64,000 bases of DNA from Gammaproteobacteria bacterium (GTDB taxonomy: Bacteria; Pseudomonadota; Gammaproteobacteria; Pseudomonadales; Azotimanducaceae): contig VXYL01000068.1 in assembly GCA_009846005.1 (NCBI GenBank), forward strand, positions 132,626 to 196,625, given 5' to 3'. Below the pieces are notes generated by a model. The model did not search any database. It was given only the letters and a program-made list of their open reading frames with translations, and was not told where the DNA came from. Below, one piece after another: positions 54,503 through 62,971 of the stretch; within the stretch, counting starts at the first letter, position 1; the number at the start of each line of letters is the position of its first letter. The position numbers were made by a program, and so were the translations under genes.

Positions 54503-54603
54503 ATAGGGGCGACCCTATCGCCCGCCAGGCCGCGCGGTCGCCCGTGTGTCGTGCAAAGGACATCGTTGCCTCGGCAGCGGGACGGGACAAGTCGGCCCCC
54601 TAC
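54503..54603. repeat. REP doublet with long-form left unit
   Basis: The left unit starts ATAG (variant of GTAG) at 54503, with outer arms GGGCGACC/GGTCGCCC separated by an extra 21-base insert. The right unit (54579-54603) has GGGACGGG, then ACAAG and a decayed arm GTCGGCCCC, ending CTAC. It lies between divergent acyl-CoA dehydrogenase and MaoC genes, unusual because most units follow gene 3' ends. Confidence 0.68.
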
Positions 54604-54632
54604 GGGCGCAACGGGTAGCGAGAGGATCGTAG

Positions 54633-55091
54633 ATGGCCGGAAAGTACTTCGAGGAACTCGTAGTCGGGCAGACGTTCGACCACGAACCCGGGCGTACGGT
54701 GACGGAAACGGACAACCTGTTGTTCACCGCCTTGACCCTGAACCCGCAGCCGCTTCACCTCGATGCCGAGTTCGCCAAGGCGTCGTTACACGGCCAGATC
54801 CTCGTGAACAGTGTCTTCACGCTGGGCTTGGTGGTAGGTCTTTCGGTGGGCGACACGACCCTCGGCACTACACTGGGCAACCTGGGTTTCGACAAGACCA
54901 CGTTCCCCAACCCCGTGTTCATCGGCGACACGATCCGCGTCTCGTCCACGGTGGTCGATCGCCGGGAGAGCCGGACGAAGCCGGACCGGGGCATTGTGAC
55001 GTTCGAGCATGTGGGAACGAATCAGCGCGGCGAGATCGTCTGCTCCTGCCTTCGGGGCGCGATGATGATGCGGCGACCGTCGACGCCGTAG
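54633..55091 (+). CDS. MaoC-like acyl-CoA hydratase
   Basis: The 152-residue hot-dog fold protein has TVTETDNLLFTALTLNPQPLHLDAEFA (the hydratase 2 Asp/His motif region) and FPNPVFIGDTIRVSS. It resembles MaoC hydratases such as mesaconyl-CoA hydratase. The CitE-like lyase gene 0.7 kb downstream makes a C4/C5 branched acyl-CoA pathway plausible. Confidence 0.87.
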   Translation: MAGKYFEELVVGQTFDHEPGRTVTETDNLLFTALTLNPQPLHLDAEFAKASLHGQILVNSVFTLGLVVGLSVGDTTLGTTLGNLGFDKTTFPNPVFIGDTIRVSSTVVDRRESRTKPDRGIVTFEHVGTNQRGEIVCSCLRGAMMMRRPSTP

Positions 55092-55254
55092 CTCTTCGCG
55101 GTTCGGCGACGATTTCCCGCATCACATCGGGAGGTTCGCTTGCCGCGGATGGGGTGATCGCCGTAACGCCCCTCGTGCGTTCGGCGGGATCATCTGGGCA
55201 TCGCGCATCGGCGCACCTACACCGTTCACAGAGTCACTGTGGTACTTTCCGAAC

Positions 55255-55782
55255 ATGCAAACGACAACCGTATCCGCCACGCATCGCGCTGGGTCATCCA
55301 AGCCGTATCGGCTCCGTCCCGGGCTCGCGGCGATCCACGCCAAGGCGCTGCGTCGTCTGGTTCCGCCGGTCTACTTTGACGACGACGGCTACGTCTGCGA
55401 GGACAACTCGCACATGCCGGAATCCGAGGTCCACTTCCCGATCTTGTCCTATTGGCACGGCGCACAGTATGGGCACTACCGATCGCGGGGTCGGCTCGTC
55501 TGCGTGCTGGCCGATCATCTGCTGCTGGTCGACCGGGAAGTCGGCACGGCCGAAGGCAAGAGCGTTTGGTTGCGCGATCCCGAGACGGGGCACCTGCTTC
55601 CGGACCATGCCGGTGCCATGGGAAACCGTGATCGCACGGAGGCGCAGCGCCAGCGTGCGGAGACGGAGCGGCAGCGTGCGGAGAGGGAACGGCAGCTTGT
55701 CGAGGCGCAACGGCAACGCGCTTTGGAGGAAAACGCGAAACTGCGCGCCGAGATTCGTCAGTTGCGTTCGGGAAAGACCTGA
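55255..55782 (+). CDS. Hypothetical protein with coiled-coil C-terminus, weakly Uma2-like
   Basis: The 175-residue protein has a globular part (VPPVYFDDDGYVCEDN, SEVHFPILSYWHGAQ, LLLVDREVGTAEGKSVWLRD). A repetitive helix follows (RQRAETERQRAERERQL) and ends ELRQLRSGKT-like. The layout recalls Uma2-family proteins, which often end in such helices, but catalytic residues are not evident. It lies between MaoC and CitE genes without obvious link. Confidence 0.55.
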   Translation: MQTTTVSATHRAGSSKPYRLRPGLAAIHAKALRRLVPPVYFDDDGYVCEDNSHMPESEVHFPILSYWHGAQYGHYRSRGRLVCVLADHLLLVDREVGTAEGKSVWLRDPETGHLLPDHAGAMGNRDRTEAQRQRAETERQRAERERQLVEAQRQRALEENAKLRAEIRQLRSGKT

Positions 55783-55793
55783 CGAACCACGCG

Positions 55794-56687
55794 GTGACCC
55801 GCCTACGTCGTTCACTCCACTTCGTGCCGGGTGGCAACGACCGGATGCTTGCCAAGGCGCTCGGCAGCAACGCCGACAGCCTGATCCTGGACTTGGAGGA
55901 CGCCGTCACGCGCGACCGCAAGGACGACGTGCGGGGAGTGGTGACGTCGTGGCTAGCAGAGGCGGACTTCGGCGCCAAGGAAAAGACCGTGCGCATGAAC
56001 CCGCTGGACACGCCATGGGGATACGCGGATCTCGAGGCGACCATGGCGATGCCGCCGGATGCCTACGTGGTGCCCAAACCGGAGACGGTGGAAGGTCTCA
56101 ACGCCATCGACGCGGAGTTGTCGCGGTTGGAGCGACTCCATGGACACCCGCACCGCGGAGTCGGCTTGATTCTGATCGCATCGGAAACGCCGCTCGGGGC
56201 GCTCAACGTCCCGACGCTTCCCCGGTGCCCCCGGGTGCAGGCCATGTCGTGGGGTGCCGAGGACCTGTCAGCGACCTTGGGTGTCCCCGGCAACCGCGAC
56301 GACGGGGGCAACTACCTGCCGGTATATCAGCACTGCCGCGTGGTCACGCTGTTGAGTGCTGCTGCCGCTGGGATCCAGCCCATCGACGCGGTGTATGTTG
56401 ACTATCGCGACAGCGACGGACTTCGCGCGGAGTGCGTTGATGGTGCGCGGCTCGGCTTCACCGGGAAGATCTCGATTCACCCGAACCAGATCGATGTGAT
56501 CAACGCTGCCTTCACACCCGCCGCAGAACACGTCGCAGAGGCGCTCGCCCTGATCGAGGCGTTCGACCGCGCCCAAGCGGACGGCAGGATGGCGTTCACC
56601 TTCAACGGCCGGATGGTGGACGCGCCCCATCTGAGCCGTGCCCGGGCGCTCGTAGAAAGGGCACGCCTCATCGAAGGCAACGCCTAA
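55794..56687 (+). CDS. HpcH/HpaI-type CoA ester lyase (CitE-like)
   Basis: The 297-residue TIM-barrel protein has RSLHFVPGGNDRML, DSLILDLEDAV, VRMNPLDTPWG, AMSWGAEDLSATLG and GFTGKISIHPNQIDVIN. Relatives cleave or form malyl-CoA, citramalyl-CoA or methylmalyl-CoA. It probably works with the MaoC hydratase upstream. Confidence 0.9.
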   Translation: MTRLRRSLHFVPGGNDRMLAKALGSNADSLILDLEDAVTRDRKDDVRGVVTSWLAEADFGAKEKTVRMNPLDTPWGYADLEATMAMPPDAYVVPKPETVEGLNAIDAELSRLERLHGHPHRGVGLILIASETPLGALNVPTLPRCPRVQAMSWGAEDLSATLGVPGNRDDGGNYLPVYQHCRVVTLLSAAAAGIQPIDAVYVDYRDSDGLRAECVDGARLGFTGKISIHPNQIDVINAAFTPAAEHVAEALALIEAFDRAQADGRMAFTFNGRMVDAPHLSRARALVERARLIEGNA

Positions 56688-56774
56688 GGGCGGTGCGCGC
56701 CCATGCGAAAACCTCGTCGAGTCGCCGCGCACGCCTTCGACGGTTGCCCCAAAGCGTCGCGAATTCCGACGTCC

Positions 56775-57602
56775 TCATGCGGCGAGCCAACGCAAGGACA
56801 TGCAGGACAGGCCGCCGTCTAGCTTGGCCGCCTCGAAGGCGGGAACCGTCGCCACGTCGTAGCCTTCTGCGCCGAGCAGAGCTAGCGTACTGGAATGGCC
56901 GGCGCTGACGAGGACGACATCGTTGATCCGAACCAGATTGGCGGCCGACTCCTCGCCCTCGGGGCACTCGATGATTTGGTAGCCGGTGAAACATCCGGTC
57001 GCCGCCAGAGCTCGGGTGCAGAACACCGTTTCGGCGTCGAGCAATCCGCACGCCGACTTGAAGTGAAGGATCTCCCCGGGGGTCGCGACTTTCCTCAGTT
57101 GAATCCCGACATCGGATAGGATCGATGCCAGAGCATCCGCCCCGATCGCGTCCGTGCGGGTCGACGCCCCGACGAGAACCTCTCGCTCCGTGACGAGAAT
57201 GTCGCCCCCGTCCACGAATCCATCCGTGTCTAGGTCGACCACGGTGGCGAAAGCACGCGATAGGGCATCCTTGGCTGCGTCGCGCTCGCCAAAACGGCTT
57301 GCCGCGCCGGGGCGCAGGATGATTGCGATGCCCGCAACGCACAGGGCGACATCCTCGACGAAGACCGAGTCGGGGAATGCTTCGAGCGGATCCAGGACCG
57401 TCACGTTCAGCCCGGCTCGGCGGAGAGTGGCCACATAGGCATCGTGCTCTCTGGCAAAGGCGTTGGGCTCGGGGTCTACGGCCGCGAATGACGCGCGCAA
57501 TCCCCGAACGACGCTGCGACCGGGCTTGCGGCAAAGAGCGTCGCTGAAACGGTAGCTCGACCCGGGTTCGATACTGAGCCTCGCGATGTGAAAGTGATCC
57601 AA
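56775..57602 (-). CDS. Dimethylarginine dimethylaminohydrolase-like protein
   Basis: The protein follows the amidinotransferase/arginine-deiminase fold: YRFSDALCRKPGRSVVRGLRA, AFPDSVFVEDVAL (substrate acid), VDGGDILVTEREVLVG, the catalytic-His region ILHFKSACG, and near the C-terminus KLDGGLSCMSLRW with the nucleophilic Cys. Dimethylargininases release citrulline from methylated arginine. No ATG or GTG suits; a TTG at 57602 gives 275 residues, but the start is uncertain. It is divergent from the enoyl-CoA hydratase gene. Confidence 0.82.
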   Translation of the reverse strand: MDHFHIARLSIEPGSSYRFSDALCRKPGRSVVRGLRASFAAVDPEPNAFAREHDAYVATLRRAGLNVTVLDPLEAFPDSVFVEDVALCVAGIAIILRPGAASRFGERDAAKDALSRAFATVVDLDTDGFVDGGDILVTEREVLVGASTRTDAIGADALASILSDVGIQLRKVATPGEILHFKSACGLLDAETVFCTRALAATGCFTGYQIIECPEGEESAANLVRINDVVLVSAGHSSTLALLGAEGYDVATVPAFEAAKLDGGLSCMSLRWLAA

Positions 57603-57657
57603 CGTGACGTTAGCATGGCGCGAATACGAAGCTGGCCGAAGACGGGGAGAACTCGTG

Positions 57658-58461
57658 GTGACGATCGACCTAGCCACCGAGCGCATGCTTGCCGAGATCG
57701 ACGATCAAGGTGTCGGTCGCCTCGTGTTCAACAACCCCGCCAAACACAACGCATTGTCGCTGGATATGTGGCAGGGCGTGGCGGATGCATTGGCGTGCTT
57801 TGAGGCGAGCGACCAGGTTCGCGTGGTGGTCATGTCCGGCGCCGGCGGCAGGTCCTTCGTGTCCGGCGCCGACATCAGCGAGTTCGACACCAGGCGATCC
57901 AATGCAGAGCAACGCCGGGAATACGGTCGCATCTCGGCCCGGGGGGGCCATGCGCTCGCCACCTTCACGAAACCCCTCATCGCGGAGATCACCGGGTACT
58001 GCATCGGCGGCGGGCTAGCTACGGCACTGAACGCCGACGTTCGTTTTGCGACGCCGGATTCCACCTTCGGAATTCCCGCCGCGAAACTGGGCCTAGGCTA
58101 CGGCTACGACGGGCTCGCCAAACTCGCCCGAACGGTCGGCCCGGGCCGGGCGAGGGACATCATGTTCTCCGCCCGGTTCCTCGACGCCGAGGAAGCGCTA
58201 CGCATCGGCCTCGTCAACTTCATCGAATCCCGCGACATGATCGCCGAGGCGGTCACGGACTATGCCCGCCGCATCGCCCGCAACGCCCCGTTGACCGTGC
58301 GCGCCGCCAAGGCGGCCGTGGAGGCGTGGGAAGCCGGCGAACGGCCGGAACATCTGGCGAAGGTCAGGGAGCTAGTTGACGCCTGTTTCAACTCCGCGGA
58401 CTACCGCGAAGGCCGACGGGCGTTTGCCGAGAAACGCAAGCCGGTGTTCCGGGGCGGCTGA
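57658..58461 (+). CDS. Enoyl-CoA hydratase/isomerase family protein
   Basis: The 267-residue crotonase-fold protein has NNPAKHNALSLDMW, the oxyanion-hole SGADISEFD and GYCIGGGLATALNADVRFA, and FGIPAAKLGLGYGYDGLAKL. GTG at 57658 lies eight bases after GGGGAG; GTG at 57655 is equally in frame. It hydrates or isomerises enoyl-CoAs. Confidence 0.9.
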   Translation: MTIDLATERMLAEIDDQGVGRLVFNNPAKHNALSLDMWQGVADALACFEASDQVRVVVMSGAGGRSFVSGADISEFDTRRSNAEQRREYGRISARGGHALATFTKPLIAEITGYCIGGGLATALNADVRFATPDSTFGIPAAKLGLGYGYDGLAKLARTVGPGRARDIMFSARFLDAEEALRIGLVNFIESRDMIAEAVTDYARRIARNAPLTVRAAKAAVEAWEAGERPEHLAKVRELVDACFNSADYREGRRAFAEKRKPVFRGG

Positions 58462-58564
58462 CGACCGGCGCGTCCATGGACGCCGCTGCCGTGAGGCTGG
58501 CCGCGTGCCCGGCGCGGACGTGAACTGTTAGCATGAACCGGAATCGAAGCGAGCAACGGGGACC

Positions 58565-59314
58565 ATGCCAGAACGCGTCGTTACCGCCTGCGTCCTGATT
58601 ATCGGCAACGAGATACTGTCCGGCCGCACCCAGGACACCAACCTGAACCACATCGCCAACGTCCTGGGCGAGAGCGGCGTCCGGGTACGCGAGGCGCGGG
58701 TGATCCCGGACATCGAGGATGCCATTGTCGGTGCCGTCAACGAGGTGCGTGCCAAGTACGACTACGTGTTCACGACCGGCGGCATCGGCCCGACCCACGA
58801 CGACATCACCGCCGACTGCATTGCCAAGGCGTTCGGCGTGTCGCTGGTGATCGACGAGACCATTGCGGCGCGTATTCGCGGGCGGCCTTCGGAGCCGGAC
58901 GTTATGGCATCGCGCATGCGCATGGCGCGGATCCCCGACGGTGCGCAACTGATCGAGAACGCCACCGGCGGCCCCCAGGGATTCAGTATCGGCAACGTCT
59001 ACGTGATGGCCGGCATTCCCTCGGTCATGCGCGCGATGATCTCGACCGTACGGCTCGAAGGCGGTGCGGTCATGCAGTCCCGGTCGGTTACGGCGTATCT
59101 CGGCGAGAGCCAGGTGGCGACCGGACTGGAGGAAATCCAGGAACGCTATTCCGAGGTCGACATCGGCAGCTATCCCTTCATGGACGCGGATGGCTACGGG
59201 ACGACGCTGGTGATGCGCGGGACAGACCCGGCGACGCTTGATTCGGTGTTGGACGAGATCAAACGATTGATCGTCGATGCCGGCGAGACGCCGCGGAACG
59301 TCGTCACCGAATAG
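58565..59314 (+). CDS. CinA-like molybdopterin-binding domain protein
   Basis: The 249-residue protein matches the MoCF/CinA N-terminal domain: IIGNEILSGRTQDTNLNHIA, YDYVFTTGGIGPTHDDIT, ENATGGPQGFSIGNVYVMAGIPSVM. The C-terminal nicotinamide-nucleotide amidase domain of full CinA is absent. Proteins of this length may have nucleotide pyrophosphatase activity. GGGGACC precedes the ATG. Confidence 0.88.
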   Translation: MPERVVTACVLIIGNEILSGRTQDTNLNHIANVLGESGVRVREARVIPDIEDAIVGAVNEVRAKYDYVFTTGGIGPTHDDITADCIAKAFGVSLVIDETIAARIRGRPSEPDVMASRMRMARIPDGAQLIENATGGPQGFSIGNVYVMAGIPSVMRAMISTVRLEGGAVMQSRSVTAYLGESQVATGLEEIQERYSEVDIGSYPFMDADGYGTTLVMRGTDPATLDSVLDEIKRLIVDAGETPRNVVTE

Positions 59315-59333
59315 CCAACTCGAAGGAGCACAC

Positions 59334-60050
59334 ATGGATCTAGGCGGCAAGCGGGCTATCGTACTTGGCGGCACATCGGGCATCGGCCTGGCGGTGACGC
59401 GGCAGCTGCACGACGCCGGTGCGACCGTGATCGCCGGGAGCCGATCACAGTCCAACATAGACGAGGCTCGGTCCGTTACCGGCGTTGGTGTCAGTTTCCG
59501 TGCAGTCGACGTGCTCGACCGAGCGGCGCTCACTAAGCTGTTCGAGGATCAGGAGGGTTTCGACATCCTCGTCAATGCCGCAACGGGCGGCGAGCGGGCG
59601 TCGGGGCCGTTCCTGCAGATGGATCTCGACGGCTTCCAGGGATCGTTCCGGAAACTCTGGGGCTACACCAACAGCGTGCGCCTAGGTGCCGAACACATGG
59701 CCCCGGAAGGAGCCATCACGCTGGTCAGCGGCTACCCGGCACGCAAGGCCAACCCGGGTGCCTCGGCGCTGTCCACCGTCGGCAACGCCGTGGAGGGCTT
59801 CGTCCGCGCCATTGCGCCGGAGATCGTGCCGCGGCGGATCAACGTCGTCTCACCAGGCGTCATCGACACGCCGATGTTCCCGGCCCAGGGCGAGGCGCGG
59901 GAGCAGTTCCTCGCCAACGCCACGCGCAACATGCTCATCAAGCGTGCCGGCACGGCGGACGAGGTCGCATCGGCAATCCTGCTGACCTTGCAGAACGACT
60001 ACATGACGGGAACGACCATCGACGTGGACGGCGGCGCACTGCTGCCGTAG
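59334..60050 (+). CDS. SDR family oxidoreductase lacking the YxxxK motif
   Basis: The 238-residue protein begins MDLGGKRAIVLGGTSGIGLAV (Rossmann motif) after AAGGAG. It has VSPGVIDTPMF and ends in the DYMTGTTIDVDGGALLP motif of classical short-chain dehydrogenases. The normal Ser-Tyr-Lys triad is missing: the region reads GASALSTVGNAVEGF where YxxxK is expected. It may have an altered or no redox activity. The TAG stop is part of a REP head. Confidence 0.85.
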   Translation: MDLGGKRAIVLGGTSGIGLAVTRQLHDAGATVIAGSRSQSNIDEARSVTGVGVSFRAVDVLDRAALTKLFEDQEGFDILVNAATGGERASGPFLQMDLDGFQGSFRKLWGYTNSVRLGAEHMAPEGAITLVSGYPARKANPGASALSTVGNAVEGFVRAIAPEIVPRRINVVSPGVIDTPMFPAQGEAREQFLANATRNMLIKRAGTADEVASAILLTLQNDYMTGTTIDVDGGALLP

Positions 60051-60076
60051 GGGCGATCCTTGCGGTCGCCCGTGTG
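60047..60076 (+). repeat. Single GTAG-type REP overlapping the SDR stop codon
   Basis: GTAG at 60047-60050 contains the SDR stop. Arms GGGCGATC/GGTCGCCC flank CTTGC, with one wobble pair, followed by GTGTG. No right-hand partner is present. Confidence 0.75.
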
Positions 60077-60081
60077 AAGGC

Positions 60082-60297
60082 ATGATCCGAGACACGCAAC
60101 GGCTCCGCGATTTCGAGGCGTGCTACCGGCGCGAAGCCTTCCGGAACCTGACCTACGAGGAAGCGCTGGCGATCTTCGAGGCGTTGTGGATCGAGGCCCG
60201 CCAAATCAACCCGCATTTCGGCGACGATTGGCGGCAGGACCTCGAAGCTGACATCGCACTCGCGCGCGCGTTGAATGGCCTCCCGCCAGCGTCCTGA
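60082..60297 (+). CDS. Small protein paired with a nucleotidyltransferase-like gene
   Basis: The 71-residue protein (MIRDTQRLRDFEACYRREA, TYEEALAIFEALWIEARQI) is helical. It overlaps the next gene by 23 bases. Short proteins of this kind commonly precede nucleotidyltransferase-like genes, which suggests a two-gene module of toxin-antitoxin style. Its own function is unknown. Confidence 0.65.
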   Translation: MIRDTQRLRDFEACYRREAFRNLTYEEALAIFEALWIEARQINPHFGDDWRQDLEADIALARALNGLPPAS

Positions 60298-60850
60298 ATT
60301 CGACCGCCTTGTTGCGGCAGTCTCCCGTGAACTCGGGTCTCGGGGCGTGCCACACATTCTCATCGGCGGACAAGCCGTTCTCCTTCACGGTGCACCTCGG
60401 CTGACTCAGGACATCGACGTTTCGTTGAATGTAGGGCCCGAGCAGATTGCTGTCGTGGAAGACGCGTGCGCAGCGATTGGCCTTGAGCCGCTCGTGGCGG
60501 ATCCGGCGGACTTCGCCCGGGAGACCTTCGTCCTACCCGTTCAGAGCGAGTCGACCGGTGTGCGCGTCGACTTCATCTTCTCTAACACCGAGTTCGAGCG
60601 GCTGGCAGTCGACCGTGCCGTTCAGGTCGCGTTGTCCGGCGAGAGTGTTCCGTTCGCGTCACCGGAGGATCTCATCCTCTTCAAGTTGTTTGCGGGCCGT
60701 GCCCGGGACATCGATGATGCCCGGTCGGTGGTTGGCCGACAGGGCACGGGTCTAGACTGGTCCTATATCGAGCGATGGGCCCGTGCGTTCGCCGAGGTTC
60801 CGGGTCGCGAGGACCTACCCAAGCGCGTGGCGGATCTGCGGCGGTCGTGA
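60275..60850 (+). CDS. Nucleotidyltransferase-like protein (AbiEii/MNT superfamily)
   Basis: The 191-residue protein has the nucleotidyltransferase core: HILIGGQAVLLHGAPRLTQDIDVSL (Gly-rich helix and first acidic pair), VRVDFIFSNTEFE (third acid) and FASPEDLILFKLFAGRARDIDDA. This matches the minimal-nucleotidyltransferase type found in AbiEii-like toxins. The upstream small overlapping gene may be its partner. Function is not proven. Confidence 0.78.
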   Translation: MASRQRPEFDRLVAAVSRELGSRGVPHILIGGQAVLLHGAPRLTQDIDVSLNVGPEQIAVVEDACAAIGLEPLVADPADFARETFVLPVQSESTGVRVDFIFSNTEFERLAVDRAVQVALSGESVPFASPEDLILFKLFAGRARDIDDARSVVGRQGTGLDWSYIERWARAFAEVPGREDLPKRVADLRRS

Positions 60851-60865
60851 ATCGAGTCCTTGACC

Positions 60866-61678
60866 CTACCTCGATGGTCTCTGATCGCACGATACGGCTA
60901 CACGGTGCATTTCCCTAACCTCGTCGCCGAAATCCGGGACCGCCGAGTGCTGGACGCAGCGGTTGTCCCACATGGCGAGGGTGCCCGGTTCGTAGTGAAT
61001 CCGCGCCTGGTAGCGTTCGCGCGTGCAGTGGTTGTAGAGGAAGTCCAGGATTGCGGTGCTTTCGCCGGCGGGCAGCGACGGGATACGCCGCGTGAATCCC
61101 CGGTTGACGTAGAGCGCCTTGCGAGAAGTCTCGGGGTGGCGGATGACGACCGGGTGGGTCGCCGGGCGGCGAATCAGGTCGATATCGAAGTTGCGCCCGT
61201 CGTGCTCTGCCTCCAGCGGGTCGAGAAACGCCTTCATCGCGTCTGATAGGTCTTCGTAGGCTCTGTACTGGGAGGCGAAGAACGTGTCGCCGCCGACCGC
61301 GGGCACTTGGCGGGCGTGCAGCATCGATATCTTCGGCGGGATCTCCTTCCAGCTCACGTCCGAGTGCCAACCCTCCGCGGCGGAGCGGCGCTTCGCGTCC
61401 GAATAGATGAGCAGGACGTCCTCGTAGCCGGGAACGGTGCGCGAGTAGCCGTGGACGTCTAGTTTGCCCCACCGCGTCCCGAACTCGCGAAGTCCGTCGT
61501 CGGTCAAGTTCTCCTGCCCGTGTAGGGCGATGGCGCTGTATTGCAGGAGCAGTGCATGCACGGCGGCGAACCCTCCTGCGTCGAGATTCGACACGTCGAC
61601 GCCCCGGATTTCGGCCCCGAGCGCGCCGCTCAGCGGTCGCACGTCGTATCGGTCGAGAGCAATTGCGGCTTCGGCCAT
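60866..61678 (-). CDS. TauD/TfdA family Fe(II)/2-oxoglutarate dioxygenase
   Basis: The 270-residue protein has the iron ligands His105, Asp107 (GWHSDVSW) and His244 (CVQHSAV). PLSGALGAEIRGVDVSNLD lies at the start, MWDNRCVQH and the 2-oxoglutarate Arg (EMHRVAV) near the end. It hydroxylates an unknown substrate; taurine is only one option. GGGGAG precedes the ATG at 61678. Confidence 0.91.
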   Translation of the reverse strand: MAEAAIALDRYDVRPLSGALGAEIRGVDVSNLDAGGFAAVHALLLQYSAIALHGQENLTDDGLREFGTRWGKLDVHGYSRTVPGYEDVLLIYSDAKRRSAAEGWHSDVSWKEIPPKISMLHARQVPAVGGDTFFASQYRAYEDLSDAMKAFLDPLEAEHDGRNFDIDLIRRPATHPVVIRHPETSRKALYVNRGFTRRIPSLPAGESTAILDFLYNHCTRERYQARIHYEPGTLAMWDNRCVQHSAVPDFGDEVREMHRVAVSCDQRPSR

Positions 61679-61938
61679 CGGTGTCTCCCCACTTCCAAGT
61701 CTTCGGTCACTAGTTTGGAGGGTGCAAGTTCCCTTTCGCAAGTTGATGCGGCTCAGAGCAAGTCTTCCGGCTCGGTCGGCGGATCGTCCATTGGCGGGAA
61801 GGTGACATCCAACGGTTCGAGCGTCGACAACACGTTCGCTAGCGACGGCCGCGGATCTATTTCGGTAGTCAACGTCGATCCGCCATCGTCCTAACCCAAG
61901 ACCGTGTTGGGGTCGATTCGGCTCGAGCTCCCAGTCCG

Positions 61939-62409
61939 TCAGTCGTGTTCGTGCGGCAGCGGTGATGCGATTCGCAAGACGTTGCCGTCCAGGTCTTCGG
62001 CGTGGAACTCCCGGGATCCCCATGGCTTATCGTTGGGTGCCTCCCGGATGGTGACGCTGGCCTCGACGTAGGCCTTGTAGACGTTGTCGGCGTTGTTCAC
62101 GTCATAGAACACCCAGGTCGGCTTGATCGGTGCGGGTGTCTCGGCGAGGAAGATGGACACTTCGCCGTTCGTGACGGAACCGAAGGTCTTGTCTTCGCTG
62201 TCGTCCGGCCAGTCCCAGTTCTCGGTGAACCCGAGCTTCGTCGTGTAGTGCTCGATGCTGTCCTCGACGCTCTTCACGTCGAGGATCGGCGTTGCATGCT
62301 TGAACGAGAGATCGTTTGGATCGGCTTCCTCGTCGGAATGGGAATGGACCAGGACCGCGGCACCGAGTGCGGCGAGGACGAGGAGAAAGGGGGCAACGGC
62401 GTGTTTCAT
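61939..62409 (-). CDS. Exported VOC-fold (glyoxalase/bleomycin resistance-like) protein
   Basis: The 156-residue protein has a signal peptide or anchor (PFLLVLAALGAAVLVHSHS). A glyoxalase-fold domain follows (ATPILDVKSVEDSIEHYTTKLGF, WVFYDVNNADNVYKAYVEA, REFHAEDLDGNVLRIASP). VOC proteins are usually cytoplasmic, so export is unusual. Its function is unknown. Confidence 0.8.
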   Translation of the reverse strand: MKHAVAPFLLVLAALGAAVLVHSHSDEEADPNDLSFKHATPILDVKSVEDSIEHYTTKLGFTENWDWPDDSEDKTFGSVTNGEVSIFLAETPAPIKPTWVFYDVNNADNVYKAYVEASVTIREAPNDKPWGSREFHAEDLDGNVLRIASPLPHEHD

Positions 62410-62554
62410 CGGGGATCGTCTTCTTCCTAGTGGTAGGGACCGGAACCATAGCCGATGCCGATGCCCTTTGCCCGCACGCTCTGCGGCTGCGGTTGACCCC
62501 ACCATCGTGGTCGCTTTCAATGCGTCGTTTCGTCTCAAGGCAACGGGGAAGGGG

Positions 62555-62971
62555 ATGAAGCAGGGGGTTGATCCCGACGAACTTACGCGTCCGTTCTGGG
62601 CAGCCGCCAACGAGAATCGGCTCGTCGTGCAGAACTGCACCACCTGCGATCGCTTGCAGCACCCGCCGGGACCGAGGTGCCACCAATGCGGTGCCGGCGA
62701 CTCCCTGGAGTGGAAGGAGATGAGCGGCCGGGGCCGCATCTACAACTATGGCGTCGTTCACGACTGTCCGATTCGCCTACTCCAGGAAGACCAGCCGTTC
62801 AACGTCGCGGTGATCATGTTGGACGACGATCCCGGAATCCAGATGTACTCGCACCTGCCGGGCACGCCTGTGGACGATGTCCCGGTCGGCGCCGAAGTCG
62901 AGGTGGTGTTCGAGGCCACGGCGAACGGCCAGAAGGTTCCCGAGTGGCGCGTCGTGGCGGAGGCACGGTGA
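62555..62971 (+). CDS. DUF35 OB-fold protein with zinc ribbon, thiolase partner
   Basis: The 138-residue protein starts MKQGVDPDELTRPFW. A rubredoxin-like zinc ribbon (Cys28, Cys31, Cys42, Cys45) is followed by an OB fold (GRGRIYNYGVVHD). DUF35 proteins form complexes with thiolase-like enzymes in HMG-CoA or steroid side-chain metabolism. Its TGA overlaps the GTG of a thiolase gene, which supports that role. Confidence 0.88.
   Translation: MKQGVDPDELTRPFWAAANENRLVVQNCTTCDRLQHPPGPRCHQCGAGDSLEWKEMSGRGRIYNYGVVHDCPIRLLQEDQPFNVAVIMLDDDPGIQMYSHLPGTPVDDVPVGAEVEVVFEATANGQKVPEWRVVAEAR

Noticed and set aside
61679-61938. A gene in the gap between the TauD and VOC genes
   Set aside because: The frames present are short, overlap the neighbours and have no family-like features; I see nothing in this gap beyond likely promoter sequence for tauD-like transcription.
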